A stretch of DNA of 64,000 nucleotides from Balaenoptera acutorostrata (lineage: Eukaryota > Chordata > Mammalia > Artiodactyla > Balaenopteridae), in NCBI RefSeq assembly GCF_949987535.1, contig NC_080064.1, positions 46,829,937-46,893,936 of the forward strand. Reading direction: 5' to 3'. The position numbers were made by a program, and so were the translations under genes. This document shows, in pieces, positions 10,681 through 21,067 of this stretch. The notes beneath the pieces were generated by a model. The model did not search any database. It had not been told where the DNA came from and worked only from the letters and a program-made list of their open reading frames with translations. The stretch's first letter is position 1, and each line of letters opens with the position of its first letter.

Positions 10681-10904
10681 AAACCCAACTCTGAGCCTGT
10701 GTGGTTGCAAAATGGGTGCTCTTACACCATTGTCCGCATCCCTAGCGTTCAGCTCGTGACTCACATCGTGCCTGTATTGGGCTGCCCTTGTGTAGACACC
10801 TCCGGACTTCATTCTGTGAGCAGCTGGCCGGCTGTTGTGCCTAAGTCTGAGGCTGCCCTGGACTTGACTCCAGTTTGATCTGCTGTTCTGCTACCTCCTT
10901 CTTC
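10681..10904. other. unassigned sequence
   Basis: Nothing recognised. Confidence 0.4.
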
Positions 10905-11050
10905 CCTGTGGCTTGGTAGGTCTGGAACCTCGGAACTAGACAGACTTGAGTGGCAGCCTGCCTAAGCCTCTTTCTCCTCATCGGTATAAAAGGGGATCCT
11001 ACAAGATTATGATGCAAGGTACCCAGGGCGCTGCCTGGCACAAGGGGTAA
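10905..11050 (+). mobile_element. MIR fragment
   Basis: Sense MIR: 'cctaagcctctttctcctca', then 'gcgctgcctggcac'. Confidence 0.6.
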
Positions 11051-11753
11051 TTTCTTCCGTTTCCTTTCTCCTCTCTCGGTGGTGTGGCTTAGGGTGGCCC
11101 ACTCTGGAAAGGCAGCCCTTTCAGAGTAAGAAGTAAGGAGACCGGTGAGGGAAGGAGAACGGAGAGGGACGAGCCCCAGGAACCTGCACACAGTGGCCAG
11201 GCCAGCTAGTCAGTGCCCTTTCCCACGATGGACGCACGTCTCCAGATACGTTTGTTTCCTGGGTCCCCTTGAGGGTGGGGGTGGGAGCAGGGAGCACATG
11301 GGGTGACGGGGGCAGGATGTTGTTTTTCAGCTGACAAGAGCTACTCCGTTTCCGATTCTCACAGGCGACCTGAATGCCCATCACATCGGGCAGGGAGAGC
11401 TGCCCAGATCTGACACTAACCCCTTGTCGAAGTGGCTGGCAGGCCCCCGGGGCAAGGGGACGCCTGCGGGCCAGCGGAGCCTGAATGAATTTGGAGCCTG
11501 TGAATGAGGTGGGGTTGGCATCCCTTGAGACAAACTCCCTCTTTGTTCCTGAGCTGTACCTCCTAGACATGGGCAGTGCCAGCTTTCTTCACTCCATCCT
11601 GCCCACATTCTCTGGCCCAACTCAGCTGTGCAGAGAGGCACAGAGGCTCCCATGTTTTAAGCCCTAAAAAGAATCAGTTAATTTGTGTCTCGGAGACCCA
11701 CAAGCAGCCTGCAGCCTGCACGGCTGGGGTCGTAGAAATGAGTGTTGACAAGG
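11051..11753. other. unassigned, moderately GC-rich sequence
   Basis: Holds a 149-codon minus-strand ORF (11121-11570) with no recognisable domain. There are no splice-bounded exons I can support, and CpG is not dense enough for a clear island. Confidence 0.4.
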
Positions 11754-11756
11754 CAG

Positions 11757-12436
11757 CAGTTTTCAAACATTTTTTTGACTGTAGCCTTTAGTGAGAAATA
11801 AATTTTGCATCATGACCTTGTCACACACACAGACACCTTCATGTACACCCTCACGCATAATTTAAACATTTAAAAAAGGAAGTAAAATAGACTAGACAGT
11901 ATCAGAGTGCAATGAAGATAGATACTGTTTTGGTGAAACTCTCTTTTCTTTGTCACTGAAAGGAAAGGTGTATTCATTTCAATACACATTGGGTGTGTGT
12001 GTGTCTTGGGTCATGATATAAATCGTCTTTCTGACTGTGGATTGTGGTTAAAAAAAGATTGAGAAACACTTTTCTGGATCACCGTTTCCCCAACTATATA
12101 TTAAATCATCAGCTTGGAGAGGGACGAAACGTGTGCTTTTTAAAGGCCCTGAAAATTCCTGCAGTAAAGACATCCGTGGAACTTTGCTAATCCAGTGTGT
12201 TGCTTTGGATCGCTCCTTTCCTCCAAATCCTTATACTATCTCATGGAACTAATATTTCATAGCACACAGACTTAGAAGTAATCTGAAAAGTCCCCTAGAA
12301 TTTCCTCAAGGGTCTCAGCAGCAGGGTGAGGGGAGGCTTCTTCAACAAGAACGCAGCTCCTAAATCTGTTACATTGTTGGTCGCCTTGTAAGATTGTGTC
12401 TGAAAAATTTCTCCTGCTAAAAATGTTTGAAAACTG
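11757..12436. mobile_element. hAT-like DNA transposon remnant
   Basis: A perfect 13-bp inverted repeat (gcagttttcaaac at 11756-11768; gtttgaaaactgc at 12425-12437) has the CAG..TTTTCAAA form of Charlie-group hAT termini. The flanking octamers caaggcag and caagtcta match at 5 of 8. A second terminus-like stretch at about 12045-12075 (gattgagaaacactttt) suggests a shorter or nested element. No transposase frame remains. Confidence 0.5.
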
Positions 12437-12465
12437 CAAGTCTAGTTCAACTTGCTGGTGTTTTG

Positions 12466-12570
12466 ATTAGAGAAACTGAGGCCCAGAGAAGGGAAGGGAC
12501 TGGCCCAAGGTCACCCAGTGAAGTCATGTTAGAGCTGGGACTCAGTTTTGCTGAGTTCTTAATGGTAACC
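12466..12570 (-). mobile_element. MIR fragment
   Basis: Antisense MIR: 'agagaaactgaggcccagag', then 'ggcccaaggtcacccag'. Confidence 0.85.
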
Positions 12571-12659
12571 CTCTGACCCCACTTCCAGGGTCAGATAAAC
12601 ACCCTGGTGCTAGGGGCCTAGACGGGGCATCAGAGGGCCAGCCTGGCCTTATCCCTTGT

Positions 12660-12785
12660 CCCCTGCTCTATTGATGACCTTTTGAGAATGGTTTGACTAC
12701 TCTGTATTTGAGCTTTCTCATCTGTAAGATGTTAAATAAGGATACTACCTTAAAAGAGTAGTATGAGGTAATAAATGACACTTCT
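12660..12785 (+). mobile_element. MIR fragment
   Basis: Sense MIR tail half: 'tttgagctttctcatctgta', then 'gtatgaggtaataaatgac'. Confidence 0.65.
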
Positions 12786-12910
12786 TTGAAAAGGCAGATA
12801 TTTTATAATAAATATAAGGAGCTTACTTCTTTTTTCTAAGCCTCAGAAACGAGGTTCCATAGTTCCAACCAAGACGTTACCAACCCTACTGTATTGTAAC
12901 TTAATGAATA

Positions 12911-13034
12911 TTTTTTTTTTTTTTTGCTGAGCCTCATGGCTTGCGGGATCTCAGTTCCCCAACCAGGGATCGAACCTGTGCCCCCCTGCAGTGGAAACAT
13001 GGCGTCCTAACCTCTGGACTACCAGGGAAGTCCC
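12911..13034 (-). mobile_element. short CHR-type SINE
   Basis: On minus it reads gggacttccctggtagtcc, box-B-like ggttcgatccc, then ends early at 'ggctcagc' plus poly(A). Only the tRNA-related head is present. An imperfect target repeat, tgaata/tgaaaa, lies next to T-runs at 12905-12910 and 13035-13040. Confidence 0.85.
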
Positions 13035-13040
13035 TGAAAA

Positions 13041-14049
13041 TTTTTTTCTGTTGTCCAACTCTAAGAAAAGTTGCTCATTGCTATATTTTAAAAAAGTAAA
13101 AGCGTTTAGGAATTCCTCTTTTGTCCAACTAAAACTCTATTCTTGTTTTCCCAGAAGTGACTTTGCTTAGATTGTATTCCAACCAGCAAAGAATATCTGT
13201 TCCACATCCACAGAGGTTTAAACTAAAATTGTTTTGCATCCAACAGTGTCTGAATATAGTACTGCTCATGAAGCTTCTGTTGAAGGGCCAGGCTTGAATG
13301 GTGTGTGATTGCTTGTACCTCTGAATCCTGTCATCCCCTGCCACCCTGCTCCTCGTCTCCGGAACCTGACATCCAGGGACTCTGTCAGTAGCTTCCTTGG
13401 TTGAGTTTGGCTGAATGAGAAGCCCTGGCAGGAGCTCAGAGGGTGGAGGACAGTGGGTCGGGGTATTTATCCCCTTGGTTGCTTCCCTCTACTGAGGGAG
13501 TCCTTCCGACCCAGCCTGCTTTAGCTCTGGGTCTAATAACCACTTCATTGTCTGGCTTTGGCCTGCAGGTAAATGTCTGTCCACTGTTCCTTGTGGTTTC
13601 TTCACACCCTGATTGTAACTTTTGTAATTTCTTTATCAACTTTCCCTAAGTTACCCAGTTTGAACGAGACATCTGTTTTCTGCTGGGACCTTGACTTATA
13701 CACTGTTTCATACACATTTTCTCATAAAGACAGCATATTTTCTTGCCCTTTTACCATTTGGTGTCCTGACACCTGTTAAAGTACAGAAGACTCACATTTT
13801 CCTTTCTTTTGCATTCCTTGTGTTGAGAGGCAGTGATGAGTAGGACCTCACCCTGGGATGATTTGAAAACCACTGGTGCCTGAAACCCGCCTGGAGGTTT
13901 GGGTTACTGGGTCTGGGTGGGACCCCGAGTTATATTACCAGGAACTCTACATGGGAGCCACTGATGTAGGGAAGGAGGTCTAGCACTGCAATTTGTTTCT
14001 GCGAGACCACAGCTGAGGCCTCTGCCCTGAGCTTCAGTGCCCCACCTGA
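13041..14049. other. unassigned sequence
   Basis: About 1 kb without a recognised repeat or gene. Confidence 0.4.
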
Positions 14050-14233
14050 AGTGTGTGTGTTTGTGTGCGTGTGTGTGTGTGTTTGTGCATGCGTGTGTGT
14101 GTTTGTGCATGTGTGTTTGCGTGTGTTTGTGTGCGTCTGTGTGTGCATGTTTGTGCATGTGTGTTTGCATGCGTGTTTGTGTGTGCGTGTTTGTATGTGT
14201 GTGTGTGTGTGTGTGTGCGCGTGTGAATGTGCG
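14050..14233. repeat. degenerate GT-rich simple repeat
   Basis: Alternating purine-pyrimidine tract of (GT)n interspersed with TTTGTG, GCATGT and GCGTGT. It translates as Cys/Val-rich or His/Thr-rich ORFs on the two strands, which are artefacts. Such tracts can adopt Z-DNA. Confidence 0.95.
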
Positions 14234-15098
14234 TTGGTCCTTGACTCTGACTGGATCTTCTATAACGGTCCCTAATGCTGATATCAGGAGAACTTTTGTT
14301 CTGACCACATGCACCACTGCCCTCTTGTGGACAGTGGCACAGCTGTGATGGTGGCTGAAGTGTCACTTCACGGTCCCTGTCACCTACTGTCAGGACTGAA
14401 TGGGGCTTCAAGAGGCGGTTTAATCAAGAATAGGAAAGGCTGCACTTAACCACTCTCAAGCAGACAGCCGTCTCCTTTTCTCTAACCGCCTTCAGTAAGG
14501 GCCTCCTCCTCGTTCCTGTGCATTCTTATTTCAGGAGCTTGTTCATTTGTTTAGAATTAGCTCTCCATGAGAAGGGCATGGGGTGAATGAATTGCTTTGC
14601 AGAATAACCATGATTAAAAATAAGGCAGAACATTTAGGAAAAAACCCTCAAAGACCACAAATTAGCCCCTGGGAGACAGAGCCAGAGAGCAGAGTAGCCA
14701 AGCCCCGGGGACGAGGAAGCGAAGTTTCTGCATCCAGCTGCGCTGCTGAGAATGCCCCACTCACCTTCCTCCCAGACGCCCCCTACACCCCTCCTAACAT
14801 ACCTCCTCCTGGAGATCCCTTCCTCTGGCTTCAGCGTCCTCTTGCCCGCATCTTTGGAGCCTTCTCTCAGCCCCTCCTCTGAGCATTCTCCTGCCTCTGA
14901 TTTCCAGCCTCCACACCTGCTGCTCTATCCCCTTTCATGCAACGTGTTTTCAGCGGCCCTTTCACAGAAACGATGGTAGCAATTAGATAGCTGTTTTTCA
15001 TCAAATTTATGTGCTATATGGTGCATTAATTATTAGTATTTACATTACATTATTATTATTTTTAGGGATGATATATGATGAAGAGTATTGTGCATTAA
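14234..15098. other. unassigned sequence
   Basis: Includes a pyrimidine-rich stretch at about 14750-14950. No repeat family or exon recognised. Confidence 0.4.
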
Positions 15099-15113
15099 TC
15101 ATCAGTGTATTTT

Positions 15114-15478
15114 TTTTAATATACTTTGCCATTTCAGTGACTCAGGGGTATCGTGATGATGCTCTTTTTTTTTTTTTAATAGACAATCAGATGTTTTTAT
15201 TTATGTATTTATTTTTGGCTGTGTTGGGTCTTCATTTCTGTGCGAGGGCTTTCTCTAGTTGTGGCAAGCGGGGGCCACTCTTCATCGCGGTGCGCGGGCC
15301 TCTCACTGTCGCGGCCTCTCTTGTTGCGGAGCACAGGCTCCAGACACGCAGCTTCAGTAATTGTGGCTCAGGGGTCCAGTTGTTCCGCGGCATGTGGGAT
15401 CCTCCCAGACCAGGGCTCGAACCTGTGTCCCCTGCATTAGCAGGCAGATTCTCAACCACTGCACCACCAGGGAAGCCC
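15114..15478 (-). mobile_element. CHR-type SINE with apparent 3' transduction
   Basis: The SINE body is at about 15195-15478 (minus). Beyond its own A-rich tail and a T13 run (15165-15177) comes 47 bp of non-SINE sequence (15118-15164), then a second T-run (15110-15117). The target duplication tcatcagtgtatttt lies outside the second run, at 15099-15113 and 15479-15493. The 47 bp therefore travelled with the SINE, as expected if transcription read through into flanking DNA at the source locus. Confidence 0.8.
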
Positions 15479-15493
15479 TCATCAGTGTATTTT

Positions 15494-15705
15494 ATTTTTA
15501 AATTGAAGTATAGTTGATTTACAATATTAATTTCAGGTGTACATCATAGTGATTCAGTATCTTTACAGATTAGACTGCATTAAAAATTATTACAAGATAA
15601 TGGCTATAATCCCCTGTGCTATACAATATATCCTTGTTGCTTATTTATTTTATACGTAGTAGTTTGTATCTCTTAATCCCATACCCCTGTCTTTTCTTTC
15701 CCTCC
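15494..15705 (-). mobile_element. L1 3'UTR fragment
   Basis: Antisense of the cetartiodactyl L1 3' end, closely resembling 1016-1230. A third copy of the target repeat, (c)tcatcagtgtattt, ends it at 15706-15719. It therefore shares its integration site with the neighbouring SINE. Confidence 0.85.
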
Positions 15706-15919
15706 TCATCAGTGTATTTCATATTAAACAATTTTTATGATTTTTGGCAGGGAGATATATAAGAAAAAAGGCTAAATGTGTTCCTAAAAAGTGGATGTAA
15801 CTTTGACCACTTAAATTTACACCAAACAAATTTTTGTGCCATATTTGGACAACTTTTAATAATGATTTTAGGTTGCCCATGATTCCTACCACCATTCCTG
15901 CACTGCCATTATCTGGGTT

Positions 15920-16055
15920 CATATGAGTCTGTTCACTCATTCAGTGGTGGTTTTTCTTGAGCACATACTTTGTGCCAGGCACTGTTCTAGGCTCTGGGGA
16001 GACAGCAAGGAATAAAACTGTCTCTTCTTTCATAAAGCTCAGATTCTGATGAGCG
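15920..16055 (-). mobile_element. L2 LINE 3' fragment
   Basis: Antisense L2 3' end: 'gagcacatactttgtgccag', 'gcactgttctaggctctgg', then 'ataaagctcagattctg'. Confidence 0.8.
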
Positions 16056-16394
16056 ATGAATGTGTATATAGTCTCATGGGCTGGATCATATTTCATTTGC
16101 CTCAATAGGTCCTTCTTGAGTTTTGGAAGTGGGAACAAGCCCCCAAGCTCCTTTTCTTTCACCATCTCCCACATGTGATCTCTTTTGGGTAAATTTTTGG
16201 GAGAACTTGGCTGCTTATTGGCAATGCCTGGTGACTGAGTTTAATTAACCATTCACAACCTGGTAACTTTTCTAGTAGCTGATGTCACAGTAAGAAGAGG
16301 AGGAAAGGGATGCCACCTTCCAGGGCTGAAATAGTTGTCAAAGGGCTGCTGGCACTTGTACAAGGTGTGAGAGGAAGTCACACTGCATCAAGGC
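16056..16394. other. unassigned sequence
   Basis: Nothing recognised. Confidence 0.4.
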
Positions 16395-16690
16395 AGTTTA
16401 GCATGGTGTCCACAGTGTAGCTCTGAGGACTCACAGACCTGGGTCCAAATTCTGGTTTTGCCACATATATATCTACACAGCTTTGGGCAGATGACTTAAC
16501 CTATCTGAAGCTCATTCTCTGCCAGCTCCCACCCCTACCTCCCACAGAATAAGGAAAATGATGACTGTCACCTAAGAGGCTGCAAATAATCAATCAATGA
16601 GGTTTTATAAATGTATGTGTGTGGATACAGTGCTTGGTATAGTGAGTGCCTGGCACAAGGCTCAATGAATGGTAGCTGTTATTACTAAGT
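16395..16690 (+). mobile_element. MIR, near full length
   Basis: Sense MIR from the tRNA-like head ('agacctgggtccaaattctg') through 'gcagatgacttaaccta' to 'gagtgcctggcacaaggctc'. About 40 bp of extra sequence interrupts the core. Confidence 0.8.
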
Positions 16691-16714
16691 ATAATTTAGT
16701 GTTACTTCCCTCCT

Positions 16715-16853
16715 ACCAGCTTTACTGAGGTATGATTGACAAATAAAAATTGTATATATTTCAGGTGTACAGCATGTTTTGGTATACATATACATTGTGA
16801 AATGATTACTACAATCAAGCTGATTAACATATCTATCCCCTCACATAGTTGCC

Positions 16854-16893
<40 letters not shown>

Positions 16894-17165
16894 GAGACCA
16901 CTTGAAATATCAATATATACTCTCTTGGAAAATTTCAAATATACAATATAAAATTATTAACCTTCTCTACCAGCTGTATCCTATAGTCATCATACTGTAC
17001 ATTTGGTCTCCAGAACTTATTCATCCTATAACTGAAAGTTTGTACCCTTTAACCAGCATCTTCCCATTTCTCCCAGCCCCCAGCCCCTGGTAACCACCAT
17101 CCTACTCTGTAACTATGAGTTTGACTATTTTAGATAATACATATAAGTGACATTATGCAGTATTT
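16715..17165 (-). mobile_element. L1 3'UTR fragment
   Basis: Antisense L1 3' end: 'tttactgaggtatgattgac', 'ttcaggtgtacagcatg', then 'cccctggtaaccaccatcct'. A (TG)19 microsatellite has expanded inside it. Confidence 0.85.
16856..16893. repeat. (TG)19 microsatellite
   Basis: Uninterrupted TG dinucleotide over 38 bp inside the L1 3'UTR fragment; likely polymorphic. Confidence 0.97.
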
Positions 17166-17579
17166 GTTAATGTTTCTTAATTTTCACATATAATGGGAAC
17201 TTCTTGATTAACTGCACTGTAATTAGAGAACATATAGCATACAGTTTGACAAGTGCTGAGACAAGGGAAATACAGGTTGATACAGGTGCATATAGCAAGG
17301 ACACCTGACAGTCTAGGCAGACTGCCTGGAGAAGGAGTGAGTTATAAGCATAACACTGAAGGATGAGTAGGATACAGCTGGTAGAGAAGGTGTTTATGTA
17401 TGCATGTGTGTATGTGCCAGGGAGTAGTGGCTGAAAGGCCTCAGTCTTATGAGGGAGACCTATAAATGGACAGGACAGGTTCCAATGTAATTTAGTAAAT
17501 GTTATGATGGAGGAGAGCCTGGAACGTTAGGAGCACGGCAAAGTGTAATGGCTCTGCTTCATGAAGTTATGGATATGTA
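17166..17579. other. unassigned sequence
   Basis: Nothing recognised. Confidence 0.4.
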
Positions 17580-17629
17580 AAGCTAAAAGGTGTGCTGCAT
17601 GCTTAAGCTAAAAGGTGTGCTGCATGCTT
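17580..17629. repeat. exact 25-bp tandem duplication
   Basis: The unit beginning aagctaaaaggtgtgctgc occurs at 17580-17604 and again at 17605-17629 with no difference. It lies at the 5' edge of a MIR fragment. Confidence 0.97.
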
Positions 17630-17765
17630 GTCAGACCTGGGTTTGAGTCCTCTTTTGCTTCTTAACAATTTTGCTTTGGGCTAGATAATAAACTTCTTTC
17701 AGTCTGTTTTCTCATCCTGACAATAGGACTAAAAATCCCTGCCTGGCAGGATCTACATGAAGCTA
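17630..17765 (+). mobile_element. MIR fragment
   Basis: Sense MIR: 'cagacctgggtttgagtcct', 'gtctgttttctcatcctg', then 'ccctgcctggcagg'. Confidence 0.75.
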
Positions 17766-18145
17766 TTTGAGATACATCAGATGCAATCAAGCAATTAGCA
17801 AAAGGCAGGTGTCAGGGCTCCGCTAGTGAGAGTGATTTTAATCCCCGGGTGTCAGTTCTTACAATGTCACAATGGGCATCTGGCCCACAGAGAGACTCTG
17901 AGGTCATGCTGCCACTGCAAAACACCCAGGAGGCACGGCAGCAGGTAGAGAGGACAAGAATAGCCAGGAGCCCTGACAGAAGGAGCCTGTGAGCATGGCA
18001 CGCTCTGGCCAAGGAAGAGCCCAGCAAGCCGGAGGGTGTTGAAAGCCGCGTGCGCAGAGCGCTGGGCCGGAAGATTTGGACCCTACCAGCTATGCACAGG
18101 CTCCTCCAATGAGCTTGGTCCTCCTGAGTTTCAATTTCCTTAAAT
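17766..18145. other. unassigned sequence
   Basis: No repeat recognised. Moderately GC-rich at 17990-18070. Confidence 0.4.
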
Positions 18146-18155
18146 GAAAAATGCA

Positions 18156-18254
18156 TTGACATATATACACTAATATGTATAAAATAGATAACTAATAAGA
18201 ACCTGCTGTATAAAAAATAAATAAATAAAATGAAATTCAAAAAAAAAAAAAAAA
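18156..18254 (+). mobile_element. short L1 3'UTR-derived retrocopy
   Basis: About 55 bp of L1 3'UTR (from 'catatatacactaatatg' to 'aataagaacctgctgtat') is joined directly to an AATAAATAAATA stretch, 'aaaatgaaattc' and poly(A). The target repeat gaaaaatgca flanks it at 18146-18155 and 18255-18264. The normal L1 sequence after 'ctgctgtat' is missing, so this looks like a chimeric or spliced template. Confidence 0.7.
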
Positions 18255-18454
18255 GAAAAATGCAGAAGGAGTTTGCATGGCAGATTTGATCCTCCCCACC
18301 CGCAGTGGAGAACTAGATTGAGAAGAACTCAGAAGCTTTGTCCAGATTCGGTAGGAAAAAGCATTCAGATCAATCAGTAGTGTCTGCTCTGAGTGACAGG
18401 GAAGTGGCAGCATGTGGGCCACGTAGTTTTTATTCCTGGAACTTGCTAGGAACC

Positions 18455-18668
18455 CCTAACATTGTTGTGTGCTTATTTTGTACCAAGCACCATACTAAAT
18501 GCATCATGTGAATTATATAATTTAATTCTCTTAACAACCCTGTTAAGTCAGGGACTATTATTATCCTCATTTTACAGACGAGGGATCTGGCACAGAGAGG
18601 TTGAGTAATTTGCCCTAAGTCATACAGTTGTTAGTTGTGACCAGAGTCTCTTCCAGCTCTCGTAGTCC
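18455..18668 (-). mobile_element. MIR
   Basis: Antisense MIR, nearly complete core: 'attctcttaacaaccctgtt', 'attatcctcattttacag', then 'ttgccctaagtcatac'. Confidence 0.85.
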
Positions 18669-18770
18669 ATTGAGACTGAAAGCTCCTTGAGAAGAGGAGC
18701 TTTATCATACTTATTTTTGAATCCCTAGGGCCTGGTAGGCTTTCAGACCATATTTATTGCTATGCTGAAC
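18669..18770 (+). mobile_element. L2 3' fragment
   Basis: 'gaaagctccttgagaagagg', 'gaatccctagggcctggtag': L2 3'-end wording. Confidence 0.65.
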
Positions 18771-18774
18771 TCAG

Positions 18775-18905
18775 TGGTTCTAGCTGAACATACAATCATT
18801 TGGGGCCTCTAAAAATTTTCTCACACTTGGACCCAGCCTCAGATCCCTTGCACCTGAATCTCTGAGGCTGGGGCCTGGGCACCTGATTCATGATTCTGGC
18901 TAAAT
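18775..18905 (+). mobile_element. MER5-like hAT fragment
   Basis: Begins 'cagtggttctagctgaacat' and contains 'acccagcctcagatcc' and 'tctgaggctggggcctggg'. It resembles the non-autonomous Charlie-group MER5 elements. The right terminus is not seen. Confidence 0.6.
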
Positions 18906-19240
18906 ATTCTGATTCTTTACCAAATGCTAGCCCTCCGTCTCTGTTCCTGCTTCATGGCACTGGGGGGTGCTGTTGGATAGTCTAAGAATTAATAGCCCCC
19001 TCAACCCAGGAAAGGCGTTTCTTTTTGTTTTCAAATTTGTTTTGTGTATCTCCTCTCAAGAACTTGGAGAACTTGTGAGATTGACCTGCACTAGACTTTC
19101 TGTGGCTCTTTTGAATGTTAACCATTGATGTTTAAGCAAATAGATGTATAAGATGGTGAGTCTGCAGTTTTGTTTTGTTTTCAGCCTTCCTTAGGAGCAG
19201 GAGTCTGTGTTCAGGAAGAGGAGGTTTGCAAGGAATCATG
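18906..19240. other. unassigned sequence
   Basis: Nothing recognised. Confidence 0.4.
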
Positions 19241-19241
19241 T

Positions 19242-19748
19242 GAGGTGAGGTGGTCTGAATAATAGGCCCTCAAAGGTGTCCATGTCCTAATCCCCAGAAC
19301 CTGGGCTATGTTACCTTACATGGCAAAGGGAACGTTGCAGATGTGATTAAGTTAATGATCTTGAGATAGGGAGATTATCCTGTGGACCCAATGTACTCAC
19401 ACGTGTCCTTAAAAGCTGGAAGTGGATGCAGAAGTTTAGATCAGAGAAGGGGATGTGAGGATAGAAGCAGAGCTAGAGTCAGAGGGGGATTTGAAGATGC
19501 TTTGTTGATGGCGTTGAATATAGAGGAAGGGGCTACAAGCTTGTCATGGGATGAAGGCAGCCTGTAGAAGCTGGAAAAAGGTTTTCCCCTATAGCTTCCG
19601 AAAAGAACACAGTCCTGCTGACACTTTGATTTTAGCCTAGCAAAATCCATTTTGGACTTCTGAATGCCAGATCTGTAAGATAATAAAATTGTGTTTCTTT
19701 AAATACTATATTTATGGTAATAATAGCAGCAATATGAAACTAATACAT
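19242..19748 (+). mobile_element. MaLR-type (MLT1-like) LTR
   Basis: Starts 'ggtggtctgaataatagg' and includes 'atggcaaagggaacgttgca', 'gatgtgattaagttaa' and 'agctggaaaaagg'. It ends 'ctgtaagataataaaattg' through 'atatgaaactaatac'. The length (about 500 bp) and this order fit an ERVL-MaLR LTR with its polyadenylation region near 19680. No internal sequence follows. Confidence 0.75.
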
Positions 19749-20110
19749 GAAGAATACCTGAAATGTCTCCCCATGGTAGACATTACTGCTTGGCTACCTA
19801 ATGGCCATTCCTAACCCCCTCCTTCCTTGCCTTCTTCCCAGGTACTTGTATTTCTAGCCTGCTTTGTACTCTGGTGATCATGTGACCCAATGAGTCGTAA
19901 GGAAAAGTCAGCAGGGGAAAGTGTCTTCTTTCCTGAAAAAAGAAGCTAGGTACTCGGCGAGAGCTCTCTCTCACTGTCTCAGCCATCCCCTGATTTCTTA
20001 CTTTGAGAACATACTGTGAGAATGTGATGTCTTGAGCTGCAGCAGCCATCTTGGGACCATGAGGTGAAAGTCCATACATCACACCCTCAACCATCCTTAG
20101 GATCTGAAAC
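19749..20110 (+). repeat. unclassified old repeat, related to 36830-37440
   Basis: Shared hallmark: 'gctgcagcagccatcttggg' followed by 'accatgagg', also present at 37190-37220. Preceding 'cctgaaaaaagaagctagg' and 'gagagctctctctcactg' fit an old mammalian repeat I cannot name. Confidence 0.5.
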
Positions 20111-20214
20111 CATTGCTAGGTCATCCCAATGCGTCATAACCATTATACTTCACTTCCTAAAATATGTCCCTAATTGCTCTCTCAGGAGCCACACAATTTC
20201 CTCCAGAGAATTAT

Positions 20215-20330
20215 ATAAAAATCAATACATATTTATTGACTGGTCCAGGCTCCAGGCTGAGCATTGGGGTGAAGATATGGATTAAGCAGTCCTGTTCTGG
20301 AGGAGTTCACAATGTATTTATACGATTTTC
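20215..20330 (-). mobile_element. L2 3' fragment
   Basis: Antisense: 'tacatatttattgactggtc', 'gctgagcattggggtgaag', then 'ctggaggagttcacaatg'. Confidence 0.65.
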
Positions 20331-20354
20331 TTCGGTTACAATTATGCCAGAAAC

Positions 20355-20455
20355 CCAACTTTATAGAGGTGCTGTGAGACTCAAATGAGGCAAGAAATAA
20401 ATCTAAGGTAACTAGCATGGTGCTTAATAAATGTTAGTATACTGTGATTATTAGA
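20355..20455 (+). mobile_element. MIR/L2 tail fragment
   Basis: 'gctgtgagactcaaatgagg', 'agcatggtgcttaataaatg', 'ttagtatactgtgattatta': a MIR 3' half. Confidence 0.65.
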
Positions 20456-20620
20456 GGACTTTCAGTTTAGAAAGCTCTTTTATATGTTTTTCATTTTAAT
20501 TTTCATCTTCATAAAGATCTTGAAAATAAGGAGAATAAAATTGTTACTCTCCATTTGCAGATGAGGAAACAGAGACCCAGATTTTGTAATACTTTCTCAG
20601 TGGCACTGAAACCCCATGGC
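20456..20620 (-). mobile_element. MIR fragment
   Basis: Antisense: 'catttgcagatgaggaaaca', 'gagacccagattttgtaa'. Confidence 0.6.
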
Positions 20621-20889
20621 TGGGTGCTCAGTAGGTCTCAGGTTTCCTAATTTCTGCTTTGCTGTTTTTTTCCCTCATGGATCATTCAATGTCAAAACAG
20701 GTAAAAATCATCTGGCTCAGGGATGGCAACTAGATTTTTATTTACTTCATGTGTCAGCTGTGGGCTACTTGTCCCAATTGCCTGAAGCAATGTATTATGT
20801 CCTGCTTATGGGGAAAGGGTGCTGTGATTGATTAGTAATGTTTGCATGGGCTTTTGGTGGATGAGTGAGGGTGGCATGTACTTGCTCTA

Positions 20890-21010
20890 CCTGATCTAGT
20901 CCAACTCTCTCATTTAACCAACAAAGAAATGAACTTTAGAGAAGGAAATTGACTTACTCAAGGTTACATAATGAACTAGGGGCAGGGCTGGGACTAATGA
21001 TTTTTCTCAC
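20890..21010 (-). mobile_element. MIR fragment
   Basis: Antisense: 'agaaggaaattgacttactc', 'aaggttacataatgaactag'. Confidence 0.6.
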
Positions 21011-21067
21011 TTCAGTCCAGCTTCCAAGACTACCAGTCATACTTAACTATTTAAACATCCCTTTTCT

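Noticed and set aside
11121..11570. 149-codon minus ORF as a possible exon
   Set aside because: No domain, no convincing splice sites, overlapping frames on both strands.
13904..14411. His/Thr-rich and Cys/Val-rich ORFs
   Set aside because: Translations of the GT-rich simple repeat.
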